22,882 bases of DNA from Brachionus koreanus. Lineage: Eukaryota; Rotifera; Eurotatoria; Ploima; Brachionidae. The position numbers and the translations under genes were made by a program. Positions 10,101 through 19,170 of this stretch are shown piece after piece. Within the stretch, counting starts at the first letter, position 1. Every line of letters starts with the position of its first letter. The stretch covers positions 161,152-184,033 of the forward strand of contig PJRA01000265.1 of assembly GCA_016987375.1 (NCBI GenBank), read 5' to 3'. Below the pieces are notes generated by a model. That model was not told where the DNA came from. It ran no database searches and worked only from the letters and a program-made list of their open reading frames with translations.

Positions 10101-10846
10101 TACGCCATCTTCACGCTTTGGTGCACCACTTGCAGCAACAAAAGCAAAATACTGAATCACTTTTTTGGTATTTTCAGTCTTACCAGCTCCCGATTCTCCA
10201 CTTTTTATCAAAAATACTTTGAAAAAAATCAAATTTTTTCTATTTTAAGACTCACGTAATCAACATTGACTGGTTTTCTCTGTCTCTCAACATGTTTGCA
10301 TAAGCATTATCAGCAATTGAATACAAATGTGGTGGTACTTCGGTTCGCTTCTTGCCTCTGTATAAATCTACCATTTTCATGGTATAGATTGGCAATCTTT
10401 TGTATGGATTAATAGCCACACAAAATAGACCAGAATAAGTCTAATTTTTGAATAAAAAATTTTATTTAAGAAAACAAAATTAAAATCTTATATCTTACAT
10501 AAATAAACCAAGCTTTGTATCTTTCACGTAAATTGTGCAATACAGAAGCATCATTTAGATAGGTCAAGTCAGCCATATCGTTACACTTGTCAAACTTGGG
10601 TGGATTCATCTGCTGAATGTCATCTTTTTTGACAGTTACTTGTTCACCTTTGCCTGTTTTAACAGTAACTTCTTCACCTTTGGTACTTTGGATCTCAGCA
10701 GCAATAAAACCCTCTGTTTTGTCCGGTATCCAGCAATTCTTTTTACCATCAAAAGGCTGCGCTTGCATCTTGATTCTATCCGCTTGAGGCACCAATAGAT
10801 ACTTAAGAGATTCAACAACCTCTGGATCATTCATATCAGCATACAT
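4109..10846 (-). CDS. Mhc: Muscle myosin heavy chain (class II), complete, 10 coding exons, 1962 aa
   Basis: Actin-based motor of the thick filament. Coding exons, in gene order: 10499-10846, 10256-10440, 10104-10200, exon 4 as either 9907-10008 or 9670-9771, 9375-9537, 6491-9306, 4846-6438, 4657-4791, 4251-4607, 4109-4201. All boundaries are GT-AG and in frame; the sum is 5889 nt including the stop. Visible landmarks are the P-loop GESGAGKT (179-186), switch I NNNSSRF (238-244), switch II DIAGFE (461-466), a lysine/glycine-rich loop 2 near 625-645, reactive cysteines SH2 (691) and SH1 (701), the light-chain-binding IQ region (about 779-820), the head-rod proline in KPLL (833), about 1090 residues of heptad coiled coil and a Ser-rich tailpiece. 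Length is normal for muscle myosin II. The start ATG has AAA before it and an in-frame TAG upstream (10880-10882); Met5 is an alternative start. The 2816-nt exon 6 and 1593-nt exon 7 are unusually large. Confidence 0.95.
9670..9771 (-). other. Myosin alternative exon 4b (loop 1 / switch I region)
   Basis: A 102-nt phase-0 exon of 34 codons, starting [20 protein letters not shown] and ending NNNSSRF. The acceptor is ATCAG and the donor is GTAAGT. It is a paralogue of exon 4a, differing by my count at about 25 of 102 nucleotides but at only 5 of 34 residues (K/T, E/Q, S/Q, A/S, Y/F), so both copies look to be under purifying selection. Joining both copies would keep the frame, so mutual exclusion is inferred, not forced by the frame. 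Confidence 0.85.
9818..9837 (-). repeat. Tandem 10-mer in the intron between myosin exons 4a and 4b
   Basis: Two perfect copies of TTTAGGAATG (plus strand), i.e. CATTCCTAAA twice in the RNA sense, about 45-65 nt upstream of the exon 4b acceptor. Each copy contains a CCTAAA resembling a branch point, so it may be a duplicated branch site or a splicing-factor site. Confidence 0.5.
9907..10008 (-). other. Myosin alternative exon 4a (loop 1 / switch I region)
   Basis: A 102-nt phase-0 exon of 34 codons, starting [20 protein letters not shown] and ending NNNSSRF. The acceptor is TTTACAG and the donor is GTAAGT. It follows exon 3 (which ends APKREDG, in loop 1). The introns around the pair (95, 135 and 132 nt) are longer than all other introns of the gene (49-68 nt), as often seen around regulated exons. 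Confidence 0.87.
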
Positions 10847-10881
10847 TTTGCTTAATAGTTTAAAATAGTTCTCTCTCTTCT
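10847..10881 (-). promoter_or_regulatory. Myosin 5' leader and unpaired 3' splice site
   Basis: On the minus strand ATTTTATTTAG precedes AAGAGAGAG; the AG is at 10880-10881 and the ATG follows 33 nt later. It looks like a 3' splice site, used either by a 5' UTR intron or by spliced-leader trans-splicing. Confidence 0.45.
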
Positions 10882-12062
10882 AAATAAAATCAAGTGAAAT
10901 TTATAAAACGCAAAATACAATTAGAAAAAAAATTTAGTAACAGACTTTTTAATAGATTTTCTTTAGCAGTTCACCTCTTTTTATATCTATTCAACTAGAA
11001 TCATTTTTGAGAACCTATCAGTCTTAAAATCAGCGAATAGGAAAAAAATTAAATAATTACTAAGGAAGCTAACCTAATTTTATCTTTGTTTAAATTAACT
11101 AAAAAAGGAATTTGAGATAAATCAATTGAATAATTTATTTTTCAATGATTACACATGAAGAAAACGGTGCGCTAGAAAAAAAATCGCATCAAGCTCGACC
11201 TAGTTCGGTCTACGCCAGCCGACATCCTTTTCCTAGGCGAATAATTTCAAATTTCAATTGTTTTAATTCATGGAAATTGGCTTGATTTGCGTCGGTTTTT
11301 ATATGCTTAAAGTCTTGATGAGATTGAATGCTTATCAGCAGTTTTTTGTTATCAAAAACTCGGCAGCCAGTAAGCTAGCACAATCAGAAGTTATTTGATA
11401 GAAAAAATCATCATCAATATCAAGATAGTTTTTATAAATAAATTAAACTTAATAAAATGAATTATATTCTACTAACTCACAATCGGAACGGAGGGAATCA
11501 ATGAGAACTAAGTTTGATTGATTTATCTTAATGCGATATTTGCTTTATGCTATACCTTTCATAAAATTGAACAGATAAACCGATTCGAATGAGATATTCG
11601 GCAAATAATTTATGATCCGAAGAGAAAGAATCCATGCAATTTATTTTAAAAGGAAGGTGGAATAATATATGTTTTTCAGTTTTAATTGCCTATAAAAGGC
11701 AGTTTATGAAAAATGTTAAACTTTTTGAAATTTGTTGGTGCTCAGAGGTTGAAAGTAGGATTTTGGATATGAAGGAATCCATTTTGTTCTGAAAAATGAG
11801 ATATACTTATTTTTATCTTGATTGATTTGTATTTGTATAAAAAATAGTTATAAACATGAATAAAGAAATTTCAAATCAATTTAAAAATATTTTGCAATAA
11901 AAACGCCTTCATTTATGGAGGTAACTTATAATTGAAATTATTTTTTATCAAGAAAGCTTGGAATAGAAATTTTAAAAATTGTATAAATTTTATTTTCGTG
12001 AACCTTCTAGTATAAAAATATCTCCATTATATTTTTAAGGCAAAATGTAAAAAATTTTACAC
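10882..12062 (-). promoter_or_regulatory. Myosin upstream region with TATA-like box and candidate 5' UTR donor
   Basis: This spacer lies upstream of the myosin start. A patch richer in GC at about 11150-11420 contains TATAAAAA on the minus strand (11296-11303). Further upstream, a strong donor match GTGAGT occurs on the minus strand at 11475-11480, which could end a noncoding exon at 11481 and pair with the acceptor at 10880. Neither proposal can be decided without transcript data. No coding frame is seen. Confidence 0.3.
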
Positions 12063-12222
12063 TTTTTATATTTAATATTTTTATATTTTCTAAAGTTTTA
12101 AGCAATTTTAGAAAATTTTTAAAAAACTTTCCCAAATTATCTAATTATCAAAATTCAAAATTTAAATTTTCTGAAATATTGCAGAAAATTTTTGGAAAAT
12201 ATAAAAATATTAAATATAAAAA
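12063..12222. repeat. 160-bp foldback (long inverted repeat)
   Basis: Positions 12063-12090 are the perfect 28-bp reverse complement of 12195-12222. Pairing continues imperfectly inward through most of the 104-bp interval, with matching GCAATTTT-AGAAAATTT and GCAATATTTCAGAAAATTT blocks, leaving a short AT-rich loop. It may be a relic of a small foldback element. Base composition is extreme, so part of the inner similarity could be chance. Confidence 0.65.
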
Positions 12223-13865
12223 TTTAAAATGCATTCTACCTATTAAAAAAAAAATCTCTCAAAAATTGTTTATCTAATTTTTTAAAATAATTTTTTAAAA
12301 ATTCAACACAAAACATTGAAATTCTCTTTATTTTCATTAAAAAAAGTTAATTATTAAAAAAAATTTTTTTTTGTTCAGTAAAAGAAAAGCTTCAAAGTTT
12401 ACTCACATCAGGATATGTATGAATAATCTTGTATTCAAATTGCTTTTCTAGTAGCAAATGTTTTTAATTCATTCATTCTTTTCTAGATGAAAATTTTCAT
12501 CTTTTTTTTTTTAAAGTTTTTACAAGAGTTTTTGGTGGATACTAAAAAATAAAAGCAATAATTTTCACTTCAATCTCTTGTAAATGAATTGCTTTCATTT
12601 TGTTCTAAGAAAGTAGAAACATATTTTTAAGATATTATTGAATTGTTTATTATAAAAAAAATATATTCTCTAAAATGAAAAATTGAGTTTAATATATTTC
12701 TTTTGGTGTTTAATTTTACGGGAATCACAAAAAATCGTTTATCTGAATCAGATAAAATCAATTAAGAAAGCTAAACTATTTTTTTTATATCGAATAATCC
12801 AAGCCCAGCCAGATTTGCATGTTTTATCTCTTTAAGTGATTAGTGTCTTGATAAATCATAGCGTAAATCTATTTTTTAATTACAAAGACTGAAGAAATCC
12901 TGCTTTATAAAAATGAATGATACTACTTTTACAAAATAACCACTTTATTTATTGCTTATTCTAATTTTAACTAAATTTGAAAGAAAAAAAAACTTGAAAA
13001 AAAGACTAAATAATATGATTATTTTGATTTTACAAGTTAATTAACCACAAAATTTTAAACTTCAGAAATTTTAATTGCCTTTTAATTATTTCTTAATTTT
13101 GGATAATAACAAGAAAAATCCGTAATTGTTGATATGTTTAGTTGAATCCAATAATTGTAAAAATGGTAAAAGAGGTTAATTTTAAAATATTCAGAATAAA
13201 TAAATGATTAAACAAATTAATCTTACAATTTGAATATTTTTCATTTTATTTTGAAATTAAGATGATAAATTTTAAATTGATTGTTGAGTATTTTTTTATT
13301 TTTATATAATGTGTTGTTATATATGAGCCAATCGTCTGTCTTTCAGCATTAAAATTAGAAATAAGAATAATTGAAATGATCAATTGAATTTATTTTTTAA
13401 TTTTTGGGAAAAAATATAAACAAATTCTTTAAATTCTTATGTTATCTGACATAAATAATTTTAAAAATTACTAAAAAAATGAAGAATCAATAAAGATTTT
13501 TAAACTAAATATTTTTAAACTTAAAGTCGAAAAATATTTCTATTTATATAACTTAATATTTTTAGTATTAGATAAAAAAGAGGTATGCCCTTATATATCT
13601 ATGAAGGATTTTTTTTAGCTTCAATCAAATTTTCAAAAAGATCTTAAATATTTAACGTAATTGTTCAGTTTTTAAGACATTTCTTTTTATATCGAACAGG
13701 AGTTTAAAATTTTTAGCCTATGACATGAACCTAAAGTCGAAAATTCACTTAAATATGTAATTAAGAACATGTCTTAAATCAAAAATTTTAACCAGTGTTC
13801 TTTATAAAAGAACATGTCATTATTGTGCATTATGCCATAAAATGACATGTCTTAAAAATCGATGA
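12223..13865. other. AT-rich spacer
   Basis: No gene is seen. Near its right end ACATGTC occurs three times in 85 bp (13767-13773, 13812-13818, 13845-13851), and the last two lie in inverted flanks AAGAACATGTCATT and AATGACATGTCTT that could form a hairpin. Confidence 0.5.
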
Positions 13866-14226
13866 ATTTCGTTATTTATTATTATTGACGACTGTGAGAT
13901 TAAGCGAGCTCGACTCTACGCGGTTCTTCAGAAGCGGATATTATCTGAAAATAAATGTTTAGAAAAAGAAAATCAATATTATGAGGACATTGAGTATGAT
14001 GCTGATATTGATGTAAAAAAAATTTTCGAAAAAATAGAAATTTGCCATTCCTGGAATGTTAAATTTGGCAAAAAAATTCTTGAATATCCTAACTACATCA
14101 GGTACAGTTGGACGTCTTTTTTCTTCATCAGGTTACAACATAAGATCTCATCGATCAAGACTCATTCCAAAAAACTTAGAAATATTTGCTATGATTAAGT
14201 GTAATTTAAAAACATTAAAATTTTAA
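13866..14226 (+). pseudogene. hAT-family transposase fragment with C-terminal dimerisation motif, frameshifted
   Basis: A frame opens after a TGA at 13863-13865 and runs through residues ending WNVKFGKK. At the A7 run at 14070-14076 the reading must move to another frame, which continues FLNILTTSGTVGRLFSSSGY, then NIRSHRSRLIPKNLEIF and a TAA at 14224-14226. This second part follows the hAT C-terminal pattern (L-IP-TS---ERLFS-AG--(x)n-R-RL-P-N-E-L-FLK), including the RLFS, the R-RL and the P-N-E. With a frameshift and no intact N-terminal region, the copy is dead or a fragment. The family call is by motif order only. Composition is slightly richer in GC than the surroundings, as expected for inserted coding DNA. 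Confidence 0.65.
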
Positions 14227-15521
14227 AACTAAATATTTAAAATATTTAATTTATAATAGAAATTTATTTTAAAATGTTAATTTTTACTTAAATTAAAAAA
14301 TATTTTTATCACAAAAATTCAAATTCAAACTCAAGGCTTTACTTTTGACCAACTCTGACTACCCGCATGAATTGTGGCCGATTGAAAGCCTCCATCTAGT
14401 CAAAATTTATTTCATAAAAATTAGGAATAGTGAGAATGAAGCAAAGAAAACATTTTCAGATAAACTATTTTAAATTCAAGGACCAAATACTAAAAGTCGA
14501 AGAAAGAAAAAAAGTGGTATCCCACTACAAATACAATTTTTTTTTCTTTAGCTTTAAATTATATTTTTTATCAAAATAAATGTCTCTCTGATAGTAAAAT
14601 TTTATGTCAATAAGAAAAATTCAAAATTTTGAATCGAATTTTTTTTTTTAAATGCCAAACTAAGACAAATATTTCAAAGACATTTGAAAATATCGAATGA
14701 TTTAGATATAATAAATAATTTAGAAAATTAAAGAAAAAAATAAAAAAGAGGAATTTATTTAGAAGATTTATTCAATATTTGAGCCTAGCTTATTTTCAAA
14801 AAATAATTTTTAATTTATAAATGAAAACAAATTCAAAGTTAACAATTAATCTAAAATTTATAAGTATATGTCATTGTTTAAAAATTTTAAATTAAAATAG
14901 AATTTTAAAATATAATGGAATGTAAATTTTATTCTTAGAGAAATTATAAAGAAGATACTTCAATAATGACGCAATTTTATAGTATAAATCAGCTGCTATT
15001 TGCTTTGTATTTTTCTTTCAAATAAAATTATTTAATTATATAATATTTAATGCTAGTATATTTCTTTAAAACTATTCAAAACGGCTATAGTTTTTTTGAG
15101 TAATTAGTAAAAGTTACAAAATTAGTAGAAAATATCTATTAATTTTTGAAAATTTATTATTTTTTGATTTAGTTATTGACTAAAAATTGAAATTTATATA
15201 GTAAATTATCTGTCTACCATTAAAAAAAATTATGCAGAGTCAAGTAGCTTACATATTTAAAAAAAAAGCAATTACGTGTCTTTTTATTGAATCTAAAATT
15301 TCAAAAGTTGCATTACATAAAAAAGTGAGAAATGAACACTTAATCTTTAAATAAAATGAAAAGAGCAAAAAATAAAATATTTTATCTTTAAAAAAACAAA
15401 TTTTAATTATACAAGCTTTTTTTATGCAAAAAAAAAAGAGTTTAATTTCTCCTTAGATTAAACCAAACTACGTGGTTTTTACCTTCACATTTTTAATTTC
15501 ATTTATTTTGGTCCAATTTAG
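14227..15521. other. AT-rich spacer upstream of SAR1
   Basis: No open frame of interest, RNA gene or repeat is seen. The right end is pyrimidine-rich and finishes in CAATTTAG (AG at 15520-15521), a candidate 3' splice site two bases before the SAR1 start codon. Confidence 0.5.
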
Positions 15522-15523
15522 AT

Positions 15524-16155
15524 ATGTTTCTTTGGGACTGGTTCAGCGGAATCCTGAACTTTCTAGGTTTATATAAAAAATCTGGAAAATTGGTCTTTCT
15601 TGGTCTTGATAATGCAGGCAAAACAACACTACTTCACATGTTAAAAGATGATAAATTAGCTCAACACGTTCCAACACTTCATCCAACATCCGAAGAGCTA
15701 ACTTTAGGAAATATACGATTCACAACATTTGATCTAGGCGGACATGCACAAGTACGTAAAGTTTGGAAAGATTATTTTCCAGCAGTAGATGCAATTGTGT
15801 TTCTAATTGATGCCTGGGACCGGCCGAGATTCAACGAATCAATTGTTGAATTGGATTCATTGTTGTCAGATGAACAACTTGCAGAATGCCCTGTTCTAAT
15901 TTTAGGCAACAAAATTGACAAGCAAGGTGCTGCAGGTGAACAAGAATTAAGACAAGTTTTCAAGCTCTATGGTCGAACCACTGGTCAAGTATGACTTTTT
16001 TTTCTATATTTCTATAATATTATACATCTTTGATTACAAAGGGGAAAATTCCCAGAGAAAAACTAGGAGTTAGACCAATGGAACTTTTTATGTGCAGTGT
16101 GAAACAGCGTGAGGGATATGGTGAGGCTTTTAGATGGTTATCTCAATATTTGTAA
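15524..16155 (+). CDS. SAR1: SAR1 small GTPase (COPII vesicle coat), complete, 2 exons, 192 aa
   Basis: Exons 15524-15988 and 16042-16155, joined in phase 0 over a 53-nt GT-AG intron. SAR1 is the Arf-like GTPase that starts COPII coat assembly at ER exit sites by inserting its N-terminal amphipathic helix into the membrane and recruiting Sec23/24. The N-terminus MFLWDWFSG with FLGLYKK is the typical bulky-hydrophobic SAR1 helix, with no Arf-type myristoylated Gly2. Motifs: G1 GLDNAGKT (27-34), the SAR1-typical [10 protein letters not shown] around switch I (50-59), G3 DLGGH (70-74, catalytic His74), G4 NKID (129-132), G5 CSV (173-175), and a C-terminus [13 protein letters not shown]. The length matches the family (about 190-198). 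Position 75 is Ala, where many homologues have Glu. A poly(A) signal follows at 16200-16205. The gene runs tail-to-tail into the GPCR gene. Confidence 0.95.
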
Positions 16156-16183
16156 AGAAAATTAATTAAAAAAAATCCAATTA

Positions 16184-16189
16184 TTTATT
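16184..16189 (-). terminator. Candidate poly(A) signal of the GPCR gene
   Basis: AATAAA on the minus strand, 34-39 nt past the GPCR stop. Cleavage 10-30 nt further on would fall at or near the SAR1 stop codon. Confidence 0.45.
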
Positions 16190-16199
16190 TTTTAATCTA

Positions 16200-16205
16200 A
16201 ATAAA
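16200..16205 (+). terminator. Candidate poly(A) signal of SAR1
   Basis: AATAAA 45 nt after the SAR1 stop. Cleavage 10-30 nt further on would fall at about the GPCR stop codon (16223-16225), so the two messages probably overlap in antisense. Confidence 0.5.
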
Positions 16206-16222
16206 AAATTTTAAAAAATTTA

Positions 16223-17240
16223 TTATTTTGAATTTTGAGCGGTCCGTTTCTTTAATTGATTGTTTGATAAATTCAAAACAGGTGATATTACAAGTTCACA
16301 GCAAAAAGAATAATAAATATTTGGATTGAACGAAATTAAAGAAAAGTATGATAAAATCCACGGAATTCGCATTATTGAAAAAATAATCAAAATCTAAAAT
16401 AAAAATTTAATTTATTAAAGTAAATTCTTTTTATTTTACTTTTATAAAAGTTTTGGTTATTTCCCAATGCTTGGAATTTTTGAATATTTTATTTCTAATT
16501 TTTGGCATATTTTGTCTTTTAAGTATTTTCAATTCAGATTGCTTGCTTTTTGCTGATTGCTGAGTGTGTGAATAAAGGCTGAATGACTTTCCGATAAAAG
16601 TTTTTTTGTAAACATACCGAATAAGAATTATATACATAATAGATGTCAAAAACCAGTTGATACCAATTACAAATAGAATAAAATAATTATAAAAGTAAAT
16701 TAGATATTCCCTAAAACAAAATTGAATTGATATTTGTTGAGCAAAACGGGAACAATCTGGATAGAACCCTGTCAGAATTATTTCATAACAATTGTTCATT
16801 AGAAGACGAGCTAGACTAGTGGATGCAATCAAAACTGTTATGGTGTAAAATATTCGAAAAAAACGCTTCAAGTTCAAACGAATTTTAGTACAAATGAATA
16901 TAAACCGATCAATTGCCATCAAAATTAGAAGATTGTTATAAACAAACATTATAAAATCAGTAATTGAATACAAAAATTTACATATAAAATTTGATTCTAA
17001 TTGTTTAGTTTCTCTTAAAATATAATAGGGTATTGCTAATAGTGTAAATATAATATTGACTATAAACAAATGTCTTTTTATGTAGTCTGCAGAAATTTTT
17101 CTTGGAATCTTGTATGTTAAATAGATAGACCAGCTATTTAAGTATAATGAGAATAAAAATAAAAGACACATGAAAATAAAAAATGTAACCGAAAGATTCG
17201 TTTCGGGGATTTTTTTTCCAAAATCATAGCTAAAATTCAT
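16223..17240 (-). CDS. Rhodopsin-like (class A) G protein-coupled receptor, divergent, 2 exons, 323 aa
   Basis: Exons 16440-17240 and 16223-16393 (minus strand), joined in phase 0 over a 46-nt intron (GTAAAA...TTTTAG). The first exon alone would give 269 residues with five membrane segments; the second adds TM6 and TM7. Approximate segments: 18-42, 57-76, 88-112, 127-149, 180-210, 262-288 and 290-309. Two N-glycosylation sequons (N2, N15) sit in the short extracellular N-terminus. Class A marks present are Asn35 in TM1, Cys87 before TM3 with extracellular Cys151/Cys163, DRF (111-113) for DRY, and Pro278-Trp279 in TM6. Marks changed are Thr at the usual TM2 Asp position, no clear TM4 Trp or TM5 Pro, and SPVLN (304-308) for NPxxY. 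It looks like a fast-evolving orphan receptor, perhaps chemosensory or peptide-binding; the ligand is unknown. The start was chosen as the first ATG that opens the long frame. Confidence 0.8.
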
Positions 17241-17256
17241 TCTTTGTTTTCATGCT
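17230..17256 (-). promoter_or_regulatory. GPCR 5' leader: acceptor-like site plus short overlapping upstream ORF
   Basis: On the minus strand TTTTTATTTTAG (AG at 17255-17256) precedes CATGAAAACAAAG and the GPCR start at 17238-17240. An upstream ATG (17251-17253) opens a 7-codon frame that ends at the TAG at 17230-17232, overlapping the GPCR start out of frame. If leaders begin at 17254, this upstream ATG would be only one base from the splice junction and might be skipped. Confidence 0.4.
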
Positions 17257-19160
17257 AAAATAAAAAATAATTATTTAACCATTTAAATTTTCAAAAATTA
17301 GTTCTAATCAATATTTGGTTTAAAAAATCAATCATTTTAACACTAATTTTCAACTTAATTAAACAATGAAAAAATCTTTCGTGTCTCATGTAAAAATTAA
17401 AGAATTTAATCAATAATTTTTAGATTTTTTTTCGATTTAAATAGTTTATTTTTTTGAATTAATTTTAAAAAAAAAATTAATTCATTGTATAATTTTGTTC
17501 TCGTTTACTAAATGATGAGCTTTTTACTTAAGAGAATATGTCTAATTACGTGTGAAATGTCAATCTTAATTTTAAAAGGTGATATTAATAATTATTTTTC
17601 AACGAATTTAATTAAAATGAGACAAAACAATATCATAAATTCTTAATTTTCGAAAATGCTGATAAAAAAATAAAAAAAAAATAAGGAAATAGAAAAAGGT
17701 TTTTCTATTTTGAACTAAAATTCATTCATTATCTCAAGTAGCCTTTCTTTCAATTAATTAGAAAATAATCAATTTTTCTGATTAAAAAATTTCGATCACG
17801 ATTTTTTTAAAAAGCAAAATCTTTAATTATCTGAAATATTTGATGGTGAACAAAACAAATAAAATGTCATCAAAAAGATCTAAAATACTTGATATTTAAA
17901 TTTGTTGATTAAAATTCAAATTTTATTGATTTCAACTTTTTTTTCGAAATAACTCAACTGTTTCTTGTTGTTTAATGAGTAGGAATTATTCTATCTAAAT
18001 TAAAATTTAATATCGGTTAAATTTCAATTGAAGAGATAGAATTTTCCTGTAAAATTAATTACTTAAAATTTAAGGATTAGAATCAAAAACGTGAGTATGA
18101 ATCATTTTCTTTCTTTTTGTAATAACCATTTTTTTAAATTAAAAATGAAAAAATAGAGATTAATATAATTGCTTTAAATAAAATTCTGATAATTATATAT
18201 ATTCAATTAATAATACATAGTTGGATAATCATAGAATATATAATAAAACCTTAAATATTTCTAATAATTACCTAAAGATCTTTTTTAAAAAATGTTTTAG
18301 GATAATTGAATTATTCTCCTTATTAACCAAATATTTTATAAAAAATTTTATGTAAAACCAAGAATCTATGTCAACTGTAAAAATTGCAATGTACAATTTT
18401 TCTATACCATCTTAATCAAACCATTGTGATGTTTTACTAGACTTGAGTGATTCATTCCTCAATTCTCCATCGTTCCATCATCTATCGCTGATAATAAAAT
18501 TCATGAAAAACAAAAAAGAAAATTTAATGGATAAAAAAATAAAAATTTTACTGGAATTATTGAAAAAAAATAACTAAAAATAATTGAAATAAATAAAAAA
18601 TTTATTAATTAATATGTGTTTAGTAATCTAGAAATATATATATAATATTTTTGAATAAAAAATATTATTATATTAAAATGTTAAAATATTATTTGAATAA
18701 AAAATATTAGTAGTTTTTTTCTAAATTAATTCTTAAAATCTGAACTTTTTTTAATTTAAAAACTTATCAAAAAGTTGTACTTTAAATAAATTTTTTGTTT
18801 TATAAATTAATAAAAACTAAATTAAAAAAATTTTTAAAAAATAAAATTAGTTTAATCGAAATTTATTCTGTAGCGTCTTGTTGCAAAAAAAATCAACTTT
18901 AATAAATGCTTTTACTAAAATTCTAAGCAAATTTAGGAATGCATAAAATAATTTGTCTGTATTTTTGCGCATTTCAAAAATTCTGCTCAAAATTTATAAT
19001 TTAAAAGCATTTATACATTCGTTAATAAAAAACTAAACAAAAAAATTACAGAGCTTTATGCGTTAGGACCTTTAAAGCTGATATTTTAAAATATTTTACA
19101 TTCTAAATTTTACCTAAAACTTTTTGACTTTTATTTTAAAATAGGCTTTTTTTTCCAATA
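17257..19160. other. AT-rich spacer between GPCR and NDUFS1 (divergent)
   Basis: No gene is seen in about 1.9 kb. An 18-bp direct repeat TTTGAATAAAAAATATTA occurs at 18650-18667 and 18692-18709. The last 20 bp are pyrimidine-rich and run into TTTTCCAATAG, a candidate 3' splice site (AG at 19160-19161) nine bases before the NDUFS1 start. Confidence 0.5.
18650..18709. repeat. Short direct repeat, 42-bp period
   Basis: TTTGAATAAAAAATATTA occurs twice, 42 bp apart, probably a local slippage duplication in AT-rich DNA. Confidence 0.55.
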
Positions 19161-19170
19161 GAGGACTATA

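Noticed and set aside
11690..11700. CCTATAAAAGG as a muscle CArG (SRF) box
   Set aside because: There are seven A/T bases between CC and GG instead of six, so it does not fit the consensus.
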